Below are positions 55,496 to 64,000 of a DNA stretch of 64,000 bases, one piece after another. The stretch's first letter is position 1. Each line of letters starts with the position of its first letter. The position numbers were made by a program, and so were the translations under genes. Where the stretch lies: contig NC_065546.1 of NCBI RefSeq assembly GCF_022605725.1, positions 23,556,227-23,620,226 of the forward strand, given 5' to 3'. The notes under the pieces are model-generated. The model ran no database searches and was not told where the DNA came from. It saw nothing but the letters and a program-made list of their open reading frames with translations. The stretch is from Anthonomus grandis grandis (lineage: Eukaryota > Arthropoda > Insecta > Coleoptera > Curculionidae).

Positions 55496-56275
55496 TTATG
55501 CCGCTCTTCGTTCGCATTCGAAGATCTTCGCATTGATTGAAAAATACGGCTCCAGGTCGTGATTAAGATTGTTAAAAATTAAATGTGATTCGGAGGTAAA
55601 AATATCATTCACACAAGACAGTACAGGAATTATTTTTGCCCTTGTGATCTCCGATTTCTCTAATAAGTCAAGCTTCTTTCTTTTGGGGCGAAGGATTTTT
55701 ACATTTTCCGGGATGTCAAAGTAAGTGTTTGAAGACAATAAATGGCTTGCAAAAGCCGATTTAGTCTCGGTGATTTCCGTATTTTTGTGTTTCTTATATT
55801 TTTTTAAGTGTTAAGCAGTTAAGTGAGTAAACTCCCGATTGGGTTAAGGGTTCTGTTTTATATTTAATGTTTACAAGCTTGTTAAATAATGTGTTATAAG
55901 TTTTAAATGCTGTAAATTATAACCAACTCTTTTTGAAAGGCGCTTGCTGATAATGGTATTTTAAATAACCGGTAGAAAAAAGAGTTGAATGCAGTAAATT
56001 TATGAGAATAGGGGGAATTAGAATCAAAATGCATAATGTTGTCTGTCAAGGAAGGTTTTCTATAAATCTCAAGGTGATTTTGTTTTTTTCTCTAGTCAGC
56101 AAAAGGTCAAAAAAAGGAAGCTTACCGTTTTTTCCTTTTCTAAGGTAAAAGTTATGTGAGGAGAAGAGAGTTTAAAGAATACAAAAAATTATTAAGTCCG
56201 AGTTCACTCCAGGCCAAACAGACATCATCCACATACCGTTTGTAAAAAACAACGTATCGTATCTTAACATTGTAA
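55496..56275 (-). pseudogene. Penelope-like element reverse transcriptase / GIY-YIG C-terminal fragment
   Basis: From 56,275 down: FYKRYVDDVCLAWSELGLNN (the YVDD catalytic box), then GKLPFLDLLLTREKNKITLR, and in another frame NIMHFDSNSPYSHKFTAFNS and FFYRLFKIPLSA. After a gap come FASHLLSSNTYFDIPENVKI and LRPKRKKLDLLEKSEITRAK, the region after the GIY-YIG nuclease signature in Penelope-type proteins. The GIY-YIG core itself is not visible. The fragment has several frameshifts and abuts the LINE at 55,430. The family copies RNA onto exposed DNA ends or nicks. Confidence 0.72.
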
Positions 56276-56327
56276 TTCGTGTTTATGCATTGTTGTTTTT
56301 TATGCTAGGGTTGCTTTCTACTTTTAG

Positions 56328-56372
56328 ATCTGATGATGATGATGATCGCCTTAGGGCGAAACACGTGTAATA
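56328..56372 (+). other. Hammerhead-ribozyme-like motif with expanded GAT repeat
   Basis: CTGATGA followed by further TGA repeats, then CGCC-TTAG-GGCG and GAAACACGTGT. This order (CUGAUGA, stem II hairpin, GAAA, short stem III) is that of the hammerhead core, and such ribozymes are known in Penelope-like elements. The (GAT)n expansion inside the core and the poorly supported stem I argue against activity. It lies next to the Penelope-like fragment but on the opposite strand. Confidence 0.3.
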
Positions 56373-58985
56373 GTTTTTTTAAAAGTTATAACTTGGTCTG
56401 GAGTGATCGCACTACTGGGTGGAGTTATATTTTATGAATAGGATTATATCGATTTTCTGTGATTAATTGTATAAATAATAGTCATTCGGAACAATTGTGT
56501 CTAAAATTTATGATTGGTAGTAATAAATATACATATTATTGGACTGTTTTATAGACCTCCTGCTGGTGGTCTTAGCGTGATGTTTGAACACCGTACAGAT
56601 ATTTATATTTGTCTAGATCAGGGAAATTGAATTAAATAAAGGTATGATCAAAGGTTTGAGATCTTCTAAATACGTAAATGGGCCTATTTTGCTCTTCTTT
56701 TTAATAATTGAATAAATGAAATGATTCTAAATTCATTATTTATTAAAATAATGACATATGAATTTGTCACAACAATATCATTTTAAATTAATTTGTCCAC
56801 TTCCATAATTGGGTAATTGGACACATTTTCTTGTATTTAACTATTTATTTTGAAATAATTTTTCTTTTTTGTGGTCACGATTTTCCTCGCAAAATAATTA
56901 TTATATATATTTATAGAAATTAAATTAGTTTATCACGTACCACTTATTTTTTGGAAAAATTATCAAACTTTCTCATTGTGTATTTATTTATCAATGCAGC
57001 ATTATATAGCAGTGAAGAGCAAATTCTAAGGTAACTACTTTCGATTTTCTACGTTATAAAATATCCACCGTGTCTAAGCGGTATTACGGTGCGATGACCT
57101 CAAAAATAAAAAAGAAATTTCCGCTCAGATCATTGCCACGATCATTACCATAATTATTATTGTATTTATTGTTTACATATTTGTTAAATAAAAATATAAG
57201 TTTAAATGAACCGACGCTGGTTTATTTCCTACTCAGCGAACAAACTCTTTTTGACCAAATAATTATTGAAACATGAGTATGATGATTCGATTTGTCACTA
57301 CTAAACTGTTAGTTTTCATCGATCTATCGTCTGTTGGACGTGTTCATTGGACATGCAAAAAGATTCCCTCAGATTCTTTGGTAAGAGAAGTATTTTTTGC
57401 TGATATTTTGCCAGGATTACTATCTACTATGGTTTTTTCCGTAGGAGCAGAAAAACGGATTGCACATCAAAAAAGCCATGTTCGTATGAACAATGAAGGA
57501 CCAGAATTTATCGTTTTTTTATAGTTTCCAGTATATTAATTTAAGTCTAAATCTGCGAAAGGACGCAAATATATTCTTTTAAGCATATATTCATTTTTTT
57601 AACATTAATTAGTAGGTAACCAAACAGATATTGACAGATAAGAGAAATATGACTAGGAAAACATTGTTATTAAATCTTGTAACAATAAATACTTATTTGA
57701 GGCAAGCCATTCGGTTAACGCGCTAAAATAAACGACCTGTTTAAAATTTAACAAAAGTTAAGATTTCCCCTTTCTTACCATGAACAATTATTTTATTTTC
57801 ATTAAAAAATAATGTTTTGCTTGAATTATTTAATTTTGTCAGTGCTTCGAATGAATGAGGTCAGTTACACGCTTCAATTTCTAAAAATAGTTGAGAATGA
57901 TTTTAAAATCCGGTTGTAGAATACAAAATTCGAATATTTTTTTCAATTCGATATACTCATTCATTACAAACAAAATAAATCACCTTTAATTTCATCTAAC
58001 TAGACAACACCTAAACAGACTTTGATCAGTTATCACAAAAAAGAACATTGTATTTCAAAAAATAGAAATATGACGCTTTCGACCTTGAGGCTATATGCTT
58101 GCTTATATAATTTGTATGTTTATCATAAATTCAACAATACCATGTTGTTTTTAAAACTACTTGTCTCTATGATAAAACTAACGTGCCCGGTTGACCATAA
58201 ACTGTTTCATTATTAGCCAAAAAAACGATGAGAAATGTTTTACAAAACAATAAAATACAGTATTACAGTATTGTAGTAGAGAAAATGTTTAATACAGCAA
58301 AAAAATATTGTGTGCCGATCTGTGATTTGTGTGCTGTTTTTATTACTTGCATGCCAACTCTCTCTTGATCTTCTTACGCCTACTTCTGCGAACAAATAAT
58401 CTTAAAGGTTTAAAATTAATTTATGTGAAATCTATATAGAATATTGTTGTGACGATAGGAAAGGCAAGATATCTCAGCAATATGTGGTTTAATTTTACTT
58501 TTAAAAGTAATACAAATTACTAATTACGCATATATTAGTAATTTATTATGATTCGAAGTGATTTTGAAAACTGAAAAATTACTCTAAACATTTTTACAAA
58601 TCTATCGCCATATTGGTTAGGTAATGTATATTTTCTGTTTTACAAGAAAAAAATGCTGTCTTAATCCGGTACGCAAACGAAAATCACACGTTTCTCTCCG
58701 ACGAAATAGCAATGTTGCATTTCAGCAAGTGTCAGCAAGGATTTCTTTACTATTAGCAAGTCGCTAATAGTAATGAAATCCTTATAGTTAAAGTCAAAAC
58801 AACGTCTTAAAAAAAGTGAATAACTAGGCTGCAACTATCCACAACATATTATGGATATTTGGATTTGCGACCTATAAGCATCTCGTCTTTAATTTCAACA
58901 GTGTTAGAAAGTGTCCATCCAGTCCTACAAGTGTCCTTTTGAATATTACTGATAATATACCTACTTAGCGCCTTAGATTAAAAAA
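56373..58985. other. Long AT-rich spacer with one unidentified ORF
   Basis: The only long frame is 57,273-57,524 (plus): 83 codons, SMMIRFVTTKLLVFIDLSSV onward. The complementary strand is also fairly open there and no motif is recognisable. An earlier ACCGACGCTGGTTTATTTCC stretch is GC-richer. TAGCAAGTCGCTAATAGTAA at 58,754-58,773 is a small palindromic spot. Nothing else supported. Confidence 0.35.
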
Positions 58986-59705
58986 AAACTTGCAGCGGTC
59001 CTAATGCGGTGTTAGACTACTCCAAAGCTTTTGATGTAATTGATCATGCTTTTTATTTCCAAGTTGGCTTATTTTGGTTGAGATTATCTATATTTATCTT
59101 TATACAACTCTTATTTGTCCAACATACCGGGTGGTGCGTCGCCGAGCGGAACATGGGAAATCCCATGTAAACCGAAAATTTGGTAATTTTGCAATTACAT
59201 TTATATGAATAATTCAAGATTCGCTTATTAAAATTTTTTGAAACTTTGCACGAGGGTTTGCTAGATTGGTCTCTTCAAAAAGTTATGTTACATTTTGTCT
59301 GTAAAATGTACAGGGAAGCCAATAATTGACCTCCTTAAAATTTACATGGGATTTCCTATGTTCCGCTCGGCGACGCACCACCCGGTATAAGCATTGATAA
59401 TGATTATTCTGACCAAAAGGGGGACCTAAGAGCTCTGTAGTCACACCATCCTTGTTTTTAATATACGTATCCGATGTCCCAAATGCTACGTTTGAGATAC
59501 ATTCAGGTTGTACATTCCTTCGTTCCTAAAATTCTGAGTTAGCTGAAGAATGTATAAATTTAGATCTTGAGCAAGTTATGATATTTTCCAGGGACCACAT
59601 CTTGCAGATTAATCCGAATAAGACCAAAGTTCTGCTTTTTGCAGCAAAACTTCAAAGGGCTTGGACCTAAATTGTTATTTTAGATGACAACGAGTACGAA
59701 ATAAA
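58986..59705 (+). pseudogene. LINE reverse transcriptase fragment, copy 1
   Basis: Reads AVLDYSKAFDVIDH, then YNSYLSN (interrupted by the MITE at 59,127) ISIDNDYSDQ. It continues SSVVTPSLFLIYVSDVPNAT, LAEECINLDLEQVMIFSRDH and LQINPNKTKVLLFAAKLQRA. This is the DYSKAFD-to-NPxKT part of a jockey-type palm, with the FADD box missing through a deletion. A second copy of the last part occurs at 63,850-64,000. Confidence 0.75.
59127..59385. mobile_element. 259-bp MITE with ~45-bp TIRs and TA duplication
   Basis: The ends CCGGGTGGTGCGTCGCCGAG and its exact complement continue for about 45 bp with one or two differences. TA flanks at 59,125-59,126 and 59,386-59,387. Deleting the element with one TA restores the LINE reading SYLSN-ISID. 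TA plus TIRs indicates a Tc1/mariner-mobilised, non-coding element. The interior is AT-rich and featureless. Confidence 0.9.
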
Positions 59706-60593
59706 ATTTACTCTCGGTTTGTTAATAATTTGAGGAAATATGATCATGTGTCGCAATCCATGCACAGACCTAAATGGTTAAAGGTTTTTGAGACTTTCAA
59801 ATAGCAGTTTGTTTGTTTGTTTGTTTAATATGCTTACAATGCCGAACCATACCATATGCCTTGTGTGAATGTGCCTTTACCTTTCAAGATGTTAGTTTTT
59901 ATAAACGTTGTAAACCACACTATATCATTTTTATTTCTATATAGCTGGAGGGTTAATCGATATAATGGACTGTATAAATAAATGTAATCAATAAAAATAG
60001 AAATAGGTATCTACACTTGACTGGTTATAATATTAAATCGAATATATTTTATGACAGAGAAGTTCAGAGGCTAACTTAAAACTAAAACCTATAATCACAT
60101 ACATAAGCACGCGCACACAAAATTGTCCGAAATCTATATTTAGTACAAAATAGCCCACTACGATGGTATCTGGACCCCGCCAAACACGATAAACAACGAC
60201 AGCGTTGTCGGCTTTAATTCTTTGGCAATAAATGCCAACAAACCTGCAGAATACCAGAAACTACAAACTAATAATTCTTCAATAGCTATCAAAAGATGTA
60301 TATGAAGCTATTTTTGGATAAACAAATTGCCATTTAGCCACTGTTCATATTAACATTTGTTTTTTCAGAATTGCTTGATCTTTTACTGAGATGTCTTTGT
60401 TCGTACTTTTTTTTTAATAATAGTATATCATTAATTTTCTTTTTCTCTCCCCTTTTGGTTTAGTTTTCCTTTAATGAATTTGTCTATTTTTTAGTTTTTA
60501 AGTCTGTAAGCTAGTTAAAGAATAGCTCAAAGCTAATCTTCTCATAATGTAATTTGCTGAATAAAGACGATCTAATATTATAATTTTGCCAAG
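59706..60593. other. AT-rich spacer
   Basis: Contains a (GTTT)4-5 run at 59,809-59,826 and no coding signal until the short ORF at 60,594. Confidence 0.4.
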
Positions 60594-60755
60594 ATGCCCG
60601 ACGATGGCCTCGATTTCCGCTATTCATACCACTGTGATACTAAGACGGTTGTTGCAACCTCTACTTACTTCTCTGAAGTAGGTACAGGTGAAGAGTCAAT
60701 ATGCTCTGAGCAACCAAATACCGAAGTAGTTGTAAACAGTTATGTAGTAACTTAA
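60594..60755 (+). CDS. Unidentified 53-residue ORF ending at a piggyBac TTAA
   Basis: An ATG at 60,594 after TTTTGCCAAG (which could also be a splice acceptor) opens MPDDGLDFRYSYHCDTKTVV, then TSTYFSEVGTGEESICSEQP and ends VVVNSYVVT with TAA at 60,753-60,755. Codon use and composition are coding-like and unlike the flanks, but I recognise no domain. Its stop codon lies inside the TTAA at which the piggyBac element inserted. That TTAA existed before insertion, so the stop is original unless the frame was spliced. It could be a host exon or part of an older element. Confidence 0.35.
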   Translation: MPDDGLDFRYSYHCDTKTVVATSTYFSEVGTGEESICSEQPNTEVVVNSYVVT

Positions 60756-63405
60756 CACGTTAACTGCCATGTGTACCATATATGGACACAGTCAATTTTT
60801 ATTCAGCGCCATGTGTACCACCAGTGGACACAGAACTTCTTACCTTCCAAGTTTTTCGAAATAATATGACACAAAATATTGACGTTTTTAAATGTTACGT
60901 TTATTTTTTCAATTGGCAGTAATTTAACATATAAAATTGTTATTTATAATTATAAAATAAACAAACTAATTTTAAAAACAAAATACTTCAAAATGAAAAG
61001 ATTATTTTATATTTTTAAAAACATGTTTTTGGAAAAAACAGTCCATACAAATAAAAATATTTTCGTCTCAACCTAGACATACGTAGGAAACTCTTTTGGT
61101 TGTTTTTTACAGCATAATTACGCCCCTGTTCTTGTGAGTTTTTTTCGTAGCAATATCTGCACCTGCCTCTTTTTAGCTTTTTCTCGTTATCTGTCTTTTC
61201 GGAAACTTTGTGCTCTTTTGAGGGATTCTTTGGGATTGGCGGTACTGCCGTTTCCAAAAGTTACATGGCAAGATTTTCTTTGAAAGTCGTTATTGAAATT
61301 TTTTTCTCGTTAATTTTATTGTACAGATTTAAGGCATTTACGACTGAGGTACCTGTGATAAATTCAAAAGCCAATATTCTGTACCATTTAATTGACTTTC
61401 TAAGAGAATTTGAATAAGCTGACATTTGGTCTGACATATCAACAAATGATTTGGCCTTATTATAGTCGATTATTGCAGAAGGTTTGAGCCTAGGACCCTC
61501 TCTATGGTGTACTTCCTTTAGTTCATCTGTATGTTTTGTCGATAAGAAGAGCACGTCCCTCTTGTCATGCCACTTTATAACAACAACTTTATTTTTATTT
61601 TGTTTTGCAACAATTTCCCCTTTTTTTAATTTTGCATCAACTACAGACTTTGGTAGGTTTCTTCTGTTTTTACGAATCGTTCCAACTAGATGAGTTGATC
61701 TATTTTGCAAATTTTCCGCAAGAGGAATAGTGTACCAATTGTCTGCAAAAAGGGTCCGGCCACTATCAAGCAATGGTTGCAACATTTCCATAACAATAGA
61801 TTCCGCAACCGATTGTCCATTTTTTTTCTCTTTACCATTATATACTTTCAGGCTGTAAGTAAATCCTCCATCTAGACGTACTTTATAAAATTTAATGCCG
61901 AACTTATGTCGTTTTCCTTTTATATACTGTCGAAAGGATAATTTACCTCGGAAAGGTATCATGGTTTCATCGATGCAAAGAGACTCTTCTGGAATAATGC
62001 AGAAAGAAGCATTCTTGTTCAGCATATCAACAAGGCATTGAATTTTATGAAGCCGGTCATTGGGAGGACAATCTTCATTATTTGCCAAATGAAACATACG
62101 TAAAAGCAGCTTAAATCTATTCCGCGGCAAATAGTTTGATATTTCGTTTTTATATAATGGATGTTTGCGCCAATAATCTTTTAGTGATGGTTTTTTATCC
62201 AATCCCATCCAAATTAAAATAGCAATAAATGTTCGTATTTCGTTATAATTAGTATCCACCCATGCATTTAGGCGAGAATATTGGCCAATATTTTCATTCG
62301 TTATGGCAAGAATAATTTGCTGTTCCGCGTATCTATTTGTTTCGACAACGATCTTATTAATAACATCGTCGGATACAGGTAATTCAAAAAAATTAAGTTC
62401 ATCCTTACCGCGCATTTGGGTCTGCAAGGCTAGTGAAATTCCAATATTCATTGGTAGAGTGAATGTCGAAAAATTTCCTGAAGCTGGTCTCCACTCCGGT
62501 CTTTCATCATTGCCTAAAGAATCTATGTCTATATCTAACTGAGCAGATGTTGAAGGCTCGGAAGTATCTAAAAAAAAATGGAGGGTAGTGTATAAGAAAA
62601 TAATCATTACTAGGAAGAGAAAATATGAATTTTAGACGTTAAATTTGATATACATAAGTACTCCACTTAGTTTTGTACGCGAGTTAGTATATTGAAACTT
62701 TTTACAACACTGTTTTTTTCTAATAACATTTTAGAAAACAAACTATGTATAAAAAATGGAATTGCCAAACCTCCTACGTACCTAACTGACGTACATACTT
62801 CATCTTTTTCTTTTTAGGGCGGTCTTCTTCAGAACTGCTTGAAGATATCTCGCCGGCCAAATATGTCAGATCCAAATCAGAATCTGAGATATTTGAAAAC
62901 TCGTCACTCATGTCGAGGTCTTTATAAATCTCTATTTCTTCTGCTGCAGCCTCCACTGCTTGTTGCATCTCAGTATCAGAAATAATTCTTTTTTTTGCCG
63001 CCATTGCTCCTCCAAATTATAGCCCACAAAACAACGTGTTTTTACACCGATTTTTATAGAAAGAATGACTGAAGAAGGCAACAAACATAAAAGGCATGTG
63101 GTATTTGCGCTTCTAGTGAAAACTGTACAACTGCTGCCATCTCTCCAGGCGAATCAACATTGGCCTTGTACGTGTCCAGATAAGGTACACATGGCACACG
63201 ACATCAAAAAATAAAACCTGTACAATCAGGTGCCATGTGTACCATATTTGGACACACCTTTTTTAAACTAAAAAAAGCAAAAATTACATAAATTTTTACA
63301 CATGCATTCGTTTTGATGCACACAGACACCGTTTTTAATAAAAGAGTTACGTGGCCCGTAGGACCCGGTAATTTTTTTTTCTAATTGGGACTGGCAGTTA
63401 ACGTG
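60756..63405 (-). mobile_element. Nearly complete piggyBac element (2650 bp) at TTAA
   Basis: It is bounded by TTAA at 60,752-60,755 and 63,406-63,409, with perfect 14-bp terminal repeats CACGTTAACTGCCA and complement. Just inside, GCCATGTGTACC occurs at 60,766-60,777, 60,808-60,819 and 63,232-63,243, and inverted at 63,184-63,195. Two of the copies lead into CATATATGGACACA or CATATTTGGACACA. These subterminal motifs are likely transposase-binding sites. It carries a two-exon transposase on the minus strand. It is the best-preserved autonomous-type element in the window. Confidence 0.93.
61261..63004 (-). CDS. piggyBac transposase, 509 codons after splicing, Cys-rich tail lost
   Basis: Exon 1 63,004-62,782 encodes an acidic N-terminus (SDEFSNISDSDLDLTYLAGE, then a Lys-rich KKKKMKY). 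The donor GTACGT is at 62,781 and the acceptor TTTTTTTAG precedes 62,567. Exon 2 runs to TAA at 61,261. The joined length is 1530 nt and in frame. Catalytic Asp at about 274 (IDETMIPFRG), 350 (LFADNWY), 451 and 454 (FVDMSDQ) correspond to D268, D346, D447 and D450 of the moth enzyme. The apparent start at 62,607 is intronic. After the TAA the same frame continues (61,257-61,130) with GRCRYCYEKN, and in another frame YVCLG, TGA, DENIFICMDCFFQKH. This shows a Cys-rich domain lost through one nonsense codon, one frameshift and a Cys-to-stop change. That domain binds DNA in related enzymes, so activity is doubtful. Confidence 0.9.
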
Positions 63406-63409
63406 TTAA

Positions 63410-63849
63410 TTGATTGCTAGGTGAATATTCAGGAAAGTAGAAATGTTCAGGGATCAAAACATATTTTTATACTTCGCAATTCCTTGTCAGAACCTACTTT
63501 GATAAAATTCGAGATGATTTTTGCCACTATCAACTACTTCATTAAAAACTACTTTCGGTTTTACAAGTTACGTTAGTCGGTTTCGTAACTTTCACTAATA
63601 TATTCCTATGAAAGTCTTTGCTGGTGCTCGATCATCAGTTTTATAGCAAGTACCAGTTGTCAAAATGTTTTATCATCGTCTGTTTCTAATTAATATTAGA
63701 AATTTTACTTCGATTGTATAGAAATTATTAGAACACTGCTAGACTATTTACGCCTATGATTGGTGGGAAAATGTACATTATCCTTTTGGTTATTCAATTA
63801 TATTCATTAATGGTTATTCAGTTAAAATACAATTTTAGATAAGATAGCT
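63410..63849. other. AT-rich spacer
   Basis: Right flank of the piggyBac. No coding signal or repeat end recognised. Confidence 0.4.
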
Positions 63850-64000
63850 TTCGATCCTCAAAATACTGAGTTAGCTGAAAAATGTATAAATTCAGCTCTT
63901 AAGCAAGTTATAAAATTTTCCAGCGACCACAACTTGCAGATTAATCCGAATAATACCAAAGTTTTGTTTTTTGCAGCAAGACTTCAAAGGGCTAGCATTG
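63850..64000 (+). pseudogene. LINE reverse transcriptase fragment, copy 2, cut by window edge
   Basis: Reads ELAEKCINSALKQVIKFSSD, HNLQINPNNTKVLFFAARLQ. This is a direct, diverged copy of 59,545-59,670. It has no stop in this stretch and continues beyond the window. The TKVL-F phrase is the usual post-FADD block of jockey-type LINEs. Confidence 0.75.

Noticed and set aside
57273..57524. 83-codon plus-strand frame as a gene
   Set aside because: The opposite strand is nearly as open, no domain is visible and there is no splice or promoter context. Recorded only as unidentified.
61484..62542. Plus-strand frames 61,484-61,693 and 62,303-62,542
   Set aside because: Antisense shadows of the piggyBac transposase exon 2.
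1..64000. CRISPR arrays, bacterial operons, riboswitches, rRNA or complete tRNA genes
   Set aside because: No regularly spaced direct repeats, ribosome-binding sites or folded tRNA genes were seen. The only tRNA-like signal is the SINE at 24,096-24,277.

Overview
This window looks like AT-rich insect nuclear DNA, and a beetle-like genome is my best guess. The reasons are spliced transposases of the DUF4817/DD41D mariner type, piggyBac elements inserted at TTAA, PIF/Harbinger and P-like (THAP) transposases, jockey-like LINEs, a Penelope-like element and a tRNA-derived SINE. I see no bacterial operon, CRISPR array, rRNA gene or complete host gene. Apart from a few short exon-like stretches, the window is a dense graveyard of nested transposable elements. 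No function-bearing host system is evident, and its interest lies in the insertion architecture.

Region by region. 1-6 kb: a ~5 kb inverted repeat holds a foldback element, which in turn carries a DD41D mariner inserted at the TA in its exact centre. 6.6-11.2 kb: copies of a TAGAACATTG-ended DNA transposon, one split by a deleted gypsy retrotransposon with a 5-bp target duplication. 11.3-15.2 kb: a GC-richer possible promoter/exon, a (TA)32 microsatellite, a perfect 25-bp hairpin and a LINE fragment. 15.2-24.3 kb: a decayed spliced piggyBac, a Harbinger-type MITE, two tandem ~1.08 kb units, a LINE, a piggyBac-like end and a SINE. 26.1-27.9 kb: one exon-like ORF and a full copy of the TAGAACATTG element.

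28.3-36.2 kb: a PIF/Harbinger transposase gene is split into three collinear pieces by two insertions. One is an IS630/Tc1-type element with a TTAT duplication and the other is a P-element-like THAP transposase remnant. A converging Myb/SANT-like ORF follows. 37.3-40.7 kb: a gypsy remnant invaded by LINE pieces. 41.6-44.3 kb: an exon-like ORF interrupted by a DD41D mariner with ~300-bp terminal repeats. 45-46.9 kb: a hAT deletion derivative inside another inverted-repeat element. 48-51 kb: a third DD41D transposase with its second catalytic Asp replaced by His, then a further TAGAACATTG copy and a partial tandem unit. 51-55.4 kb: a jockey-like LINE split by a fourth DD41D element. 55.5-56.4 kb: a Penelope-like fragment with a nearby hammerhead-like motif. 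59-64 kb: two copies of one LINE, one holding a MITE with a TA duplication, and a nearly complete piggyBac (60,756-63,405) with matching termini and a 509-codon spliced transposase that lacks most of its C-terminal Cys-rich domain.

Nearly every coding region is broken by stops or frameshifts, several of them in homopolymers, so some of the breaks could be assembly errors. Family names come from motifs read by eye. No database search was possible.
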